Origin: a virus
DNA length: 38,595 nucleotides
Virus record (IMG/VR): IMGVR_UViG_3300022751_000012
Location: 1-38,595 of that record
Direction: 5' to 3' (one strand)
The translations under genes were made by a program, and so were the position numbers. The notes beneath the pieces are model-generated. The model made no database searches and was not told where the DNA came from. It saw only the letters and a program-made list of their open reading frames with translations. How positions within the stretch are numbered: the stretch's first letter is position 1; the number at the start of each line of letters is the position of its first letter. This document shows, one piece after another, positions 11,806 through 18,545 of this stretch.

Positions 11806-12273
11806 ATGAGCGAGATAGAGTGGGATTCTCCCATTGAAGCTTACCACTCGGACGGAAGGGTTGCTCGCGTTGAGTACGTAGGGTTTTCATCGTTCGGCAA
11901 TCGGGCGGTGCAGCCTAGCAATCGGGTGGACGGGGCCAATTGTTTCAAAGAGGACGGTACAGCAGCGCACGCCGGAGGCTGGAAAATCCGCAACGTTTCC
12001 AACACAATATCCCTAGATAAGACTCTATGGGAACGTATCGAGGCGCTGGTACGCAAGATCGGTGGCTATGGCTACGATCAGGATGCTTTGGAAGAGGCTG
12101 GCAGATTGGCCAAACTGCTACCCAAGCCACCCGTTGACTCTGACAGCGCTAAGGCGAAGTTGATCGTTGAAAGCCTGTTCCCGGACGCCTCACCCCAGAA
12201 CGAGAATGCTCTTCACCAGTCCGCCTATGCGGGCATAACTTGCGGGCGCGAACTCGAAAGGGAAGGCAAATGA
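11806..12273 (+). CDS. Hypothetical protein, 155 aa
   Basis: The first 70 residues (EYVGFSSFGNRAVQPSNR, HAGGWKIRNV) look beta-rich. The second part (LWERIEALVRKIGGYGYDQ, EEAGRLAKLLP) is helical. No family recognised. A good ribosome site and clean start after a gap support it as a gene. It overlaps the following membrane protein by four bases. Confidence 0.65.
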   Translation: MSEIEWDSPIEAYHSDGRVARVEYVGFSSFGNRAVQPSNRVDGANCFKEDGTAAHAGGWKIRNVSNTISLDKTLWERIEALVRKIGGYGYDQDALEEAGRLAKLLPKPPVDSDSAKAKLIVESLFPDASPQNENALHQSAYAGITCGRELEREGK

Positions 12274-12431
12274 GCGACTGGATCGTTTACGCTGCTTGGG
12301 CCGCTGTTATCGCATACGTGGCCTATTTCGTGTGGCTGGCCTACCTTATCATGACCGCTCGCGAGGGCTGGCAAGATGAGAAGGGCTTTCACTACGGCCC
12401 AAAACCGACTAATGACGAACGGAAGGATTGA
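12270..12431 (+). CDS. Single-pass membrane protein, 53 aa
   Basis: One hydrophobic segment (IVYAAWAAVIAYVAYFVWLA, about residues 5-30) followed by a charged cytoplasmic tail. ATGA overlap at the start. Function unknown; small inner-membrane proteins recur through this middle region. Confidence 0.6.
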   Translation: MSDWIVYAAWAAVIAYVAYFVWLAYLIMTAREGWQDEKGFHYGPKPTNDERKD

Positions 12432-12434
12432 ACG

Positions 12435-12647
12435 ATGTCGCAGGACGGTTCAGATTGGATCGAATGGGCGGGCGGGGAATGCCCCGTTGCAGATGACGTT
12501 TTCGTAACCGTGCGCATTCGTGACCGTGCGAAATGTAGGGCAAGCGGCGAAACCGCCGAAGCGTACACTTGGAGCTGGGCACATATACCAGAAGACGCCG
12601 GGCAGGACATCATCGCATATCGACTTGCTGAGGAGCAACCCAAATGA
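12435..12647 (+). CDS. Conserved small phage protein (WIEWAGGECPV type), 70 aa
   Basis: Opens SDWIEWAGGECPVADDVFV and ends WSWAHIPEDAGQDIIAYRL. This combination is widespread in phages of Proteobacteria with no known role. It looks like a small beta-sandwich. It overlaps the next gene by ATGA. Confidence 0.7.
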   Translation: MSQDGSDWIEWAGGECPVADDVFVTVRIRDRAKCRASGETAEAYTWSWAHIPEDAGQDIIAYRLAEEQPK

Positions 12648-12793
12648 CCATCGCAATCATCCTCCTTATCGCTGCGCTGATTCTAGCTATCCTGGCAGCA
12701 ATCAATATCCCTAGCTCGCGAGTATCGCTAGGCTGGGCATCCTTCGCCTGCTTTATCGGATACATCCTGCTTGCAAAGGACATTGTGGTATGA
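12644..12793 (+). CDS. Two-TM membrane protein, 49 aa
   Basis: Almost entirely hydrophobic: TM1 IAIILLIAALILAILAAI, a short loop with charge, TM2 WASFACFIGYILLA. ATGA on both sides. A holin-like or host-membrane role is possible but unproven. Confidence 0.6.
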   Translation: MTIAIILLIAALILAILAAINIPSSRVSLGWASFACFIGYILLAKDIVV

Positions 12794-13179
12794 GCGGGCC
12801 TGACGCCGATTGGGCTGGTGATTGGCAGGGTGATGCGCCTTCCGTGCGCGCCGAGGCAATGGCGAGGTTCTCCCATACCCCTGGCCCCTGGACCGTCATG
12901 ATTGACGACACAGGCGACCGGCCAATCGCCGTACCCAGCATTCAAGCTGCGCCGGAATATGACTGCGCTATCGTCCATTGGGACGGCTTCTGGCAGGAGT
13001 ACTGGCAGTCGGCTCGCGGCACCAAGGAAATGATGGCTAACGCCCACCTGATCGCGGCATCGCCGGATTTGCTTGAGGCCGCAGAAGCGGTGTTCGGCGT
13101 ATCGGAGGCCAGTCTATTGCCCAAGACGATCCTTGACGCGCTCTCAGGCGCAATCGCGAAAGCTCGCGGCAATGGCTGA
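12790..13179 (+). CDS. HTPGPW...NAHLIAASPDLL family protein, 129 aa
   Basis: SHTPGPWTVM (from about residue 24) and ANAHLIAASPDLLEAAE near the end place it in the same family as the genes at 2831-3205 and 37984-38412. The middle, with a HWDGFWQEYW segment, is unique. Function unknown. The presence of three diverged copies in one genome is notable. Confidence 0.72.
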   Translation: MSGPDADWAGDWQGDAPSVRAEAMARFSHTPGPWTVMIDDTGDRPIAVPSIQAAPEYDCAIVHWDGFWQEYWQSARGTKEMMANAHLIAASPDLLEAAEAVFGVSEASLLPKTILDALSGAIAKARGNG

Positions 13180-13297
13180 AACCGAACGCGAAACCCTAAC
13201 CCGCAAGCTAGAAGCCTCTAAAGGCCGTCCCGGATACGACACCCGAGTAAAGGCAATAGAGCAGAGACTACGCGAACTGGAGGATGGTGATGAGTGA
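13172..13297 (+). CDS. Hypothetical coiled-coil protein, 41 aa
   Basis: Short charged helix (ETLTRKLEASKGRPGY, RVKAIEQRLRELED). The start overlaps the previous gene by eight bases. The pattern resembles a small family of phage peptides with an ASKGRPGY turn. Function unknown. Confidence 0.55.
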   Translation: MAETERETLTRKLEASKGRPGYDTRVKAIEQRLRELEDGDE

Positions 13298-13511
13298 GGG
13301 AATCGACGTACCCACGCTTGAGGGCCTGATGAAAGCTAAGGTGCGGGCGCATACGATGCTGGAACAAGCGCGCCGGAACGTAACCGCAGCCCGCGAGATG
13401 GAGCGCGAGGCCAACGAACGCCATGATGCCGCTGACCGCAAGCTGAGCGACTATCTCACGGACGCGCTGGAAAGCTACGCCGCCGAACCACCCAAGGACA
13501 CACAAGCCTAA
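13290..13511 (+). CDS. Hypothetical coiled-coil protein, 73 aa
   Basis: GGAGG about six bases upstream selects the ATG at 13290. Long charged helix (TMLEQARRNVTAAREMERE) and a short C-terminal tail. TAATG overlap with the next gene. No family. Confidence 0.55.
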   Translation: MSEGIDVPTLEGLMKAKVRAHTMLEQARRNVTAAREMEREANERHDAADRKLSDYLTDALESYAAEPPKDTQA

Positions 13512-13987
13512 TGAGCATGTTCCGCACATACGAGCCAACGCCAACGCTAGAGGACTGGTTCAACGTCTTCGCGGTGCGCTATCGCTATGTGCGCAGGCTC
13601 AGGCATCGTTACTTTGGCCGTAAAAGCCCACAGAAGCCCCGTCAGAGGCCGGAAGCGACTGCTGCGGCACAATCCCGCCATTCATGGGACGGACGCGCTA
13701 CTGCGGCTGGCGCTGCGATATTGGGCTTTGGTCAAGTTGTGGCGACGTTGGAGAAACGCAAGCGTGCGATTGGTGACGCCGAGCTAAAGGCCATGATGGC
13801 TGCGCAAGTTCAACACATAGCCATGATGCAGTCGCAGAACGATCTGAGCAACAGCTATCGCCAAGCCATGCTTCAAGCGCAAAGCAATTCACTAGCTAAC
13901 AACGCGTACCAGAATCACGCCAGCAATCTCAATGGCTTACATTCGGCAGGCGGCTCGCTACTCAACTCACTCACGGGAATGCGCTAA
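13511..13987 (+). CDS. Hypothetical protein before terS, 158 aa
   Basis: A basic, arginine-rich N-terminal third (YRYVRRLRHRYFGRKSP) is followed by Gln/Asn/Ala-rich helices (AQVQHIAMMQSQNDLSNSY, MLQAQSNSLANNAY). The composition of the second half resembles virion or assembly proteins more than enzymes. It is coupled to terS by a one-base overlap (TAATG). Function unknown. Confidence 0.6.
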   Translation: MSMFRTYEPTPTLEDWFNVFAVRYRYVRRLRHRYFGRKSPQKPRQRPEATAAAQSRHSWDGRATAAGAAILGFGQVVATLEKRKRAIGDAELKAMMAAQVQHIAMMQSQNDLSNSYRQAMLQAQSNSLANNAYQNHASNLNGLHSAGGSLLNSLTGMR

Positions 13988-14418
13988 TGGCTCGCCCAAC
14001 CGATTACACCGAAGAGCTGGGCCATGAGATATGTTCTCGCGTGGCTCTGACGCGAACCGTGGTGGAGGCCCTCGACGCCGAGGGAATGCCGGATCATTCC
14101 ACATTCTATCGATGGCTCACTAAGCATCCGACATTACGCGATAACTACGCGCTAGCCTTGGGCTACAGAGCCGAAGCGGACAACGAGGAGCTACGCCGAG
14201 TCGCCTACGATATGGACATTCCCTCGGACCACAAGCGCATCATCGCAGACACGCTCAAGTGGCAGCAGGCTCGCGCAAACCCCAAGCGCTACGGCGACAA
14301 GCAGCTACTCGGCAGCGATCCGGAAAACCCCCTTCCCCAAAACACCACAATAACCATGACAGACGCACCCGAAGAGGTACTACGCTGGTACGCTGCACAG
14401 GTGGAGGGGAAGAAATAA
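13987..14418 (+). CDS. terS: Terminase small subunit
   Basis: 143 residues with an N-terminal HTH (TEELGHEICSRVALT, PDHSTFYRWLTKHPTLRDNY), a central helical oligomerisation part (LRRVAYDMDIPSDHKRII) and the typical WQQARANPKRYGDK stretch seen in terS proteins of this class. It recognises phage DNA at pac and hands it to the large subunit. Unusually terL does not follow directly; eight small ORFs intervene. Confidence 0.82.
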   Translation: MARPTDYTEELGHEICSRVALTRTVVEALDAEGMPDHSTFYRWLTKHPTLRDNYALALGYRAEADNEELRRVAYDMDIPSDHKRIIADTLKWQQARANPKRYGDKQLLGSDPENPLPQNTTITMTDAPEEVLRWYAAQVEGKK

Positions 14419-14470
14419 CGTTAGTTTCTTACGTTATGGGGTTGACGGCCTTGCGCAGTTAACGTAAGAC
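14416..14470 (+). promoter_or_regulatory. Inverted repeats and promoter-like box after terS
   Basis: The 77-base gap holds the palindrome TAACGTTA (14416-14423) and a perfect 9-bp inverted repeat (CTTACGTTA 14428-14436 with TAACGTAAG 14460-14468). A TTGACG (14442-14447) lies inside the loop, with a weak -10 (TAAGAC, spacer 17) overlapping the right arm. The three related ACGTTA half-sites suggest an operator over a promoter for the next genes. Confidence 0.45.
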
Positions 14471-14495
14471 GGTTTCAACGCAGAGGAGAAACCTG

Positions 14496-14717
14496 ATGAC
14501 CGACTTCACCCACCTCAACGCAATCCAAGAGCGCCTCTTTCGCGCCCGTGAGCGTTTCGAGACTGCAAAGGCCGGTCAGGCTCGCGACTGGCATGCGCAT
14601 GAAGTCAAGATGATCGAGCGCGAAGAGGCTAGCGAGTACGAGTTCCTTGGCATTGTCCCTCAGTCGCTTGACGAAGTCCTGAGCGACAGCGATCTGCTCG
14701 GGGAGTTGGTGGCATGA
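14496..14717 (+). CDS. Hypothetical helical protein, 73 aa
   Basis: Good ribosome site (AGAGGAG). N-terminal helix (LNAIQERLFRARERFETAK), middle EVKMIEREEASEYEFLG and an acidic end. It resembles small conserved phage proteins of alphaproteobacteria. No function known. Confidence 0.65.
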   Translation: MTDFTHLNAIQERLFRARERFETAKAGQARDWHAHEVKMIEREEASEYEFLGIVPQSLDEVLSDSDLLGELVA

Positions 14718-14794
14718 CAATCATGCTTGAGATGGCCGCAGCGGATGCTGGACGGAGGTCGGCAGGCAATGGCTTAAGGATGGTTGCCCGGTGA
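14714..14794 (+). CDS. Possible 26-residue peptide
   Basis: ATGA/GTGA-coupled short ORF bridging two genes. Too short to assign. It may only pass ribosomes on. Confidence 0.3.
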   Translation: MTIMLEMAAADAGRRSAGNGLRMVAR

Positions 14795-15063
14795 ATGAGG
14801 CTGGCGCGCCTCTAACAAACGCGGACCATCAGCGCGCCTATCGACGCCGCCAAGCGGAAAAGCTGGCAAGGCTTGAGGAAGCCGAAGAGCGGGCAAGCGC
14901 TGCGCTGGCCGAAATGGATCAAGCGGTTGCCGATCTTGAGAGCGCGAACGCCAGCATCGAACGGATGCGAGCAGCACTAACCGCCATCGCCAAGCAACTA
15001 GCCGACAGCAAAACCGACAAGGGTAAAGCACTGCTGGCTATCGCAGAGGAAGGGCTGAAATGA
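14791..15063 (+). CDS. Coiled-coil protein, 90 aa
   Basis: GTG start overlapping the previous stop. An arginine-rich helix (HQRAYRRRQAEKLARLEEAE) runs into a long heptad-like coiled coil (MDQAVADLESANASIERMR). Likely oligomeric. The DHQRAYRRRQ start is common in small phage DNA-associated proteins, but function is unknown. Confidence 0.6.
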   Translation: MNEAGAPLTNADHQRAYRRRQAEKLARLEEAEERASAALAEMDQAVADLESANASIERMRAALTAIAKQLADSKTDKGKALLAIAEEGLK

Positions 15064-15263
15064 GCCGGAATCCGCAGAACTGCGGCTCTTGCCGCTTCTT
15101 CGGTCACTTCGTGCGAGGAAAACTGACTACCCCCAATCTGTGTCGCCGATACCCGGGCTCTATTCAGAAGAGCTGCGAGGATTGGTGTGGTGAGTTTGTT
15201 GTAGCGCCGCCCGCCCGCGCGAGTGTTGTTAGCGCCGACACACAAGAGGATATAAACCCATGA
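15060..15263 (+). CDS. Cysteine-rich conserved phage protein, 67 aa
   Basis: Cysteines at 8, 11, 28, 39 and 43, in CGSC, LCRRYP and CEDWCGEF, form a compact probable zinc-binding fold. The CxxC...LCRRYP...DWCGEF pattern is frequent in phage genomes with no known role. ATGA overlaps. Confidence 0.7.
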   Translation: MSRNPQNCGSCRFFGHFVRGKLTTPNLCRRYPGSIQKSCEDWCGEFVVAPPARASVVSADTQEDINP

Positions 15264-15505
15264 CGATGGTAGATCGTGTAATCGACGCGATTAAAAATGT
15301 GCCGCTTGATTTCGCTGACGGGGAATTGCTTGGCATGAACGCAACACGCGAGGACGTGAAGATGATAGCCCTCGCCGCTCTTGGGGCCATGGAAGAGCCA
15401 ACGGAGGCGATGATTGAAGCCGCTTACGAAGCTGAAATCGGCGAGCCGCCCGAAGCCGCATGGAAACCCATGATCCAAGCAGCAATCAATGAGGGTGTGA
15501 AATGA
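15260..15505 (+). CDS. Hypothetical protein, 81 aa
   Basis: C-terminal EPTEAMIEAAYEAEIGEPP then WKPMIQAAI is a motif combination widespread in phage small proteins of unknown function. The N-terminal half is a separate helix. Coupled to both neighbours. Confidence 0.65.
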   Translation: MTMVDRVIDAIKNVPLDFADGELLGMNATREDVKMIALAALGAMEEPTEAMIEAAYEAEIGEPPEAAWKPMIQAAINEGVK

Positions 15506-15627
15506 TCTGGCTGCTCTGGACTGTAATCGCGCTCGTTGTAGGCCTGATATCCGTGTGCCTTGCGATCACGGCATTCCTGGCACTCGTGGACGCAGACGAA
15601 GCTGCCAGCATGGAGGATGAATTGTGA
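15502..15627 (+). CDS. Single-pass membrane protein, 41 aa
   Basis: N-terminal hydrophobic helix (WLLWTVIALVVGLISVCLAI) extending to ITAFLALV, then an acidic tail (ADEAASMEDEL). ATGA/GTGA coupled. Function unknown. Confidence 0.55.
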   Translation: MIWLLWTVIALVVGLISVCLAITAFLALVDADEAASMEDEL

Positions 15628-16103
15628 GCAAGGAACTAATAGCCCGCGCCGCGACCGGCAGCGCATGGAAACTGCCCTCCGCCGGAATGCCCCCGCTGCA
15701 TCAACAAGTGCTGATCGAGCTTCGCGAGGGTCCGGGCAGCGTATGCGACGTAGCCTGCTACATCGGCAAGCATCAAGTCGAAGGCGGCGGCATGGAGGAC
15801 AGGTGGGTTCTCGCTGACGTTCGGTTGGACACCAAGCAGATTAAGCGATGGGCGCACATTTACCCCGAGCCACCACGGAACGAACTTGACGAAGCAGCAA
15901 CCCTACTAGAACACCAATCCCAGCTAATCGAACAGGCGAGAGAGGCTTTGCGCGTGTTCGCGGCTGTGGCCAATCGTGCCGAGGCAGGCTTCACGGCGAG
16001 CGAGGCGATGCTCGGAGGCCCACTAACAGACGATGACGCGGCAATGGTAGGCTTAGGCGATCTGCGCCGCGCTCGGGCCACTCTAAAAGCACTGGAGGAT
16101 TGA
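15624..16103 (+). CDS. Two-part hypothetical protein (DUF551-like N-terminus), 159 aa
   Basis: GTG start overlapping the previous stop. Residues about 18-82 (PLHQQVLIELREGPG to RWAHIYPEPP) have the layout of DUF551-like beta domains. The second half is helical and contains LGGPLTDDDA, a motif shared with the gene at 2831-3205. It looks like a fusion of two small phage modules that occur separately elsewhere. Function unknown. Confidence 0.65.
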   Translation: MSKELIARAATGSAWKLPSAGMPPLHQQVLIELREGPGSVCDVACYIGKHQVEGGGMEDRWVLADVRLDTKQIKRWAHIYPEPPRNELDEAATLLEHQSQLIEQAREALRVFAAVANRAEAGFTASEAMLGGPLTDDDAAMVGLGDLRRARATLKALED

Positions 16104-16283
16104 ATGGACAGCGGCGCAATCGGAATCGCTGGCTTGATGGGCGGTGTGATGTTTACGCTTATCGCGGTATTGGAAGGCAGCATGGCACCGAAGCCGCGCT
16201 GGCAATACTTCGTTGCGGTTGGTTTGGGCATCGCATGTTTCGCGGCAACGGTGTTCGCTAGGGAGCTTGCGGCGTTTCTGTGA
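16104..16283 (+). CDS. Two-TM membrane protein, 59 aa
   Basis: GGAGG upstream. TM1 GIAGLMGGVMFTLIAVLEG, a basic loop (KPRW), TM2 FVAVGLGIACFAATVFA. It ends overlapping the terL start (GTGA). Role unknown. Confidence 0.6.
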   Translation: MDSGAIGIAGLMGGVMFTLIAVLEGSMAPKPRWQYFVAVGLGIACFAATVFARELAAFL

Positions 16284-17854
16284 TCCTCTCCACCGCTCAC
16301 ATTCAAGAAGCCAGACGAGAGCTAGCACGGCGGCATCTAACGGACTTCGCGTGTTCGGTGGACATTCCCACCGTGCCGATCACGGATGACGAAGACAGTC
16401 GCTTCGATGAGCTACGCCAGCCCAAGCTAGCCGCACACCACAAGCTGCTGCTTGAGAAGCTACAAGGCATCGAGAACGGCAGCGTGCCTAACCTGATGCT
16501 GCTGCTTCCTCCAGGCTCGGCCAAGTCCACCTATGCGGACGTTGTGTTCGTGCCGTGGTTCATGGGCCGCAAGCCGCGCCGCAACGTCATCCTTGCCAGC
16601 TATGCGAGTGACATCGCGAAGAAGCAGGGCCGTCGAGCGCGCCAGCTTATCAAGTCCAAGGGCTTCACGGAGATATTCCCCGGCGCAACGTTGAACGCAG
16701 ACCAGAGCGCTGCCGATGAATGGGCGCTAGCCAACGGTTCCGAATACATGGCTGGCGGCTTGCTGTCCGGTCTAACCGGCAACCGTGCTGCGCTTGGCAT
16801 ATTGGACGATCCGATCAAAGGCCGTCAGCAAGCCGAGTCCGAAACGATCCGTAACAGCACATGGGATGCTTACACGGATGACTTTTGCTCGCGCCTAATT
16901 CCCGGTGCTCCACAGGTGATGATTCTTACGAGATGGCACGCAGAAGACCCGGCTGGCCGCATCTTGCCCGAGGATTGGGATGGGCAGAGCGGCGAGTTTG
17001 ACGGGCGCGACGGTCGCAAGTGGGATGTCATCTGCCTTCCCGCCATCGCTGATCGCCCTGACGACCCCTTGGGCCGCAAGATAGGCGAAACGCTATGGCC
17101 CGAGTGGTTCAGCCACGAACATTGGGCACCGTTCCAACGCAACACCCGCACATGGACAAGCCTCTATCAGCAGAAGCCGAGCGCAGATGAGGGTACGTTC
17201 TTCAAGGCCGCATGGTTCAAGCGCTACAGTGAGAAGCCCGCTGCGCTGAACTATTACATGACCAGCGATCACGCGCCGGGCGGCGGGGAAGAGCATGACT
17301 TTAACGTGTTCCGCGTGTGGGGAATCGATGAGCATCAACATATCTGGCTTGTCGATGGCTACCGTGTGCAAGGGACCATAGACGTAGCGATGGGCATCAA
17401 GCACGATGAGATGGGCCGACAGGCGCTAGCCGATGAGGGGGCATTGCCGTTGGTCAAGAAATGGAAGCCGCTTTGTTGGTTTCCCGAGAACGATAACAAC
17501 TGGAAGTCCGCCAAGCCGTTCGTGCTCGCAGCTATGCAGCGCGTGGGCGTTCGGTGCCGCATCGAAGAGATAAGCACGCAAGGCGGCGACAAGGCGACCA
17601 AAGCGCAGCCATTCCAGGCCAAGGCGTCAATGGGCGAGGTTCATATCCCCAACGGATTGATGGGCGATCAGGTTATCGAGCAGTACAAGAAATTCCCAGC
17701 TGGCAAGTGGGACGATGAGATTGACGCGGCTGCGAACATGGGGCGCGCTATCGATATGGCTCACCCTGCGCTGATCAAGGTAAAGCCTGTCAGCAACAAT
17801 CCCACCGACTACAAGCCAAAGCGGGCTATTGCACCAACCGGCGCTTGGGGGTAG
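16280..17854 (+). CDS. terL: Terminase large subunit
   Basis: 524 residues with a packaging ATPase and nuclease. The Walker A-like LLPPGSAKST is at 75-84 and the Walker B-like GILDDP at 173-178. LTRWH at 216-220 is the coupling region. A C-terminal RNase H-like nuclease has acidic residues at D330 (TSDHAPG) and D478/D479 (WDDEIDA). The enzyme translocates and cuts DNA at the portal. This is the headful-type family expected for a P22-like phage. The start is GTG overlapping the membrane-protein stop. Confidence 0.95.
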   Translation: MILSTAHIQEARRELARRHLTDFACSVDIPTVPITDDEDSRFDELRQPKLAAHHKLLLEKLQGIENGSVPNLMLLLPPGSAKSTYADVVFVPWFMGRKPRRNVILASYASDIAKKQGRRARQLIKSKGFTEIFPGATLNADQSAADEWALANGSEYMAGGLLSGLTGNRAALGILDDPIKGRQQAESETIRNSTWDAYTDDFCSRLIPGAPQVMILTRWHAEDPAGRILPEDWDGQSGEFDGRDGRKWDVICLPAIADRPDDPLGRKIGETLWPEWFSHEHWAPFQRNTRTWTSLYQQKPSADEGTFFKAAWFKRYSEKPAALNYYMTSDHAPGGGEEHDFNVFRVWGIDEHQHIWLVDGYRVQGTIDVAMGIKHDEMGRQALADEGALPLVKKWKPLCWFPENDNNWKSAKPFVLAAMQRVGVRCRIEEISTQGGDKATKAQPFQAKASMGEVHIPNGLMGDQVIEQYKKFPAGKWDDEIDAAANMGRAIDMAHPALIKVKPVSNNPTDYKPKRAIAPTGAWG

Positions 17855-18058
17855 ATTGCTCGGGCTGCGGTTCAAACGCTAGCAAACCCAAGCTGCGGCG
17901 GGTGCGCCAACGCCTTTAGAGGCGTAGTACATCCTGCGTTGTACTCCCCGCCGCAGCTACCATCTTGCGAACCCGTCACGAACCCGCTACGGTACCAGAA
18001 TACCCGTGATGAAAGCGCGGGCTTCTCTAGCAGAGTGAGGGGGTGATAACGTCCGCCT
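17855..18058. other. Noncoding region between terL and the next gene
   Basis: 204 bases with no supported ORF, the largest gap in the rightward unit. It holds the branched structure at 17891-17961, an 11-base tandem repeat starting GAACCCG (17969-17979 and 17980-17990) and several short stems. No strong promoter was found. Confidence 0.6.
17891..17961 (+). ncRNA. Candidate structured RNA: three-way junction ending in ACCA
   Basis: A perfect 12-bp stem (17891-17902 with 17947-17958) encloses two adjacent 6-bp hairpins. The first is ACGCCT/AGGCGT with loop TTAG (17910-17925). The second is AGTACA/TGTACT with an 8-base loop (17926-17945). The closing stem is followed directly by ACCA. The size (about 71 nt) and 3' end recall a tRNA, but D- and T-loop signatures and a 7-base anticodon loop are absent. 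A tRNA-like decoy, regulatory RNA, mRNA processing element or DNA packaging signal are all possible. Confidence 0.5.
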
Positions 18059-18253
18059 ATGACTAAGAATCCCCTCTCATACGGTAGGCATAGCTATTAT
18101 CCAGGCGTAAAGGTTGGCCTTGCGTGGGAGGGCCATTTGTCAGCGCTAACTCTGGTTACGCCGAGATACTGGGCGCGGCTGCGGACTCGATGGCTTAGCA
18201 ATCTGCGCTGGCGGCTGAAGTGCTACCGTAGAGGATGGAAATACCCACGATGA
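18059..18253 (+). CDS. Hypothetical basic protein, 64 aa
   Basis: Rich in Arg, Trp and Tyr (RYWARLRTRWLSNLRWRLKC). It ends overlapping the next start by ATGA, which supports translation, but the ribosome site is weak. No family recognised. Confidence 0.45.
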   Translation: MTKNPLSYGRHSYYPGVKVGLAWEGHLSALTLVTPRYWARLRTRWLSNLRWRLKCYRRGWKYPR

Positions 18254-18477
18254 CCGTGCAAGTCGAGCATAACCCCCTGTTAGAAGCCATGGGCGTAGCC
18301 TCTGGCGCTGATCGCGTGTCCATGGACATTGAGCCGGAAGGTGTAACCGTCACGTTCTGGAGCGGTGAAACCAAGTGCGAGCGGTTCTTTGCGCCGGACG
18401 ATAAGACGCTGGATGGTCCTTGGGAGGACGTGGCGTTCAAGATTGGCACTGACGCACGCGAGCTTTTGAGCGCATGA
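18250..18477 (+). CDS. Hypothetical protein, 75 aa
   Basis: ATG at 18250 overlaps the previous stop; an in-frame ATG at 18235 is an alternative. A small beta-rich protein (VTVTFWSGETKCERFF) with an acidic stretch. Position between terL and portal is common for small unknown genes. Confidence 0.6.
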   Translation: MTVQVEHNPLLEAMGVASGADRVSMDIEPEGVTVTFWSGETKCERFFAPDDKTLDGPWEDVAFKIGTDARELLSA

Positions 18478-18545
18478 CGCTTCAAGAGGAAATCGACGCG
18501 ATCAGGTTCGCCGCGCTTGAGAAAATGAAGGCTCGCGCCAAGTGA
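18474..18545 (+). CDS. Possible 23-residue peptide
   Basis: ATGA/GTGA-coupled mini-ORF (LQEEIDAIRFAALEKMKARA) that delivers ribosomes to the portal GTG start. A single amphipathic helix, of uncertain reality. Confidence 0.35.
   Translation: MTLQEEIDAIRFAALEKMKARAK

Noticed and set aside
5280-13000. CRISPR, anti-CRISPR or toxin-antitoxin locus among the small genes
   Set aside because: No repeat-spacer array and no recognisable Aca/Acr, toxin or antitoxin motif pair; small size alone is not evidence.
17875-17962. Genuine tRNA gene
   Set aside because: There is an ACCA end and a TTCAAAC upstream, but no 7-bp acceptor, D-loop or T-loop in the right order, and the enclosed hairpins have 4- and 8-base loops.
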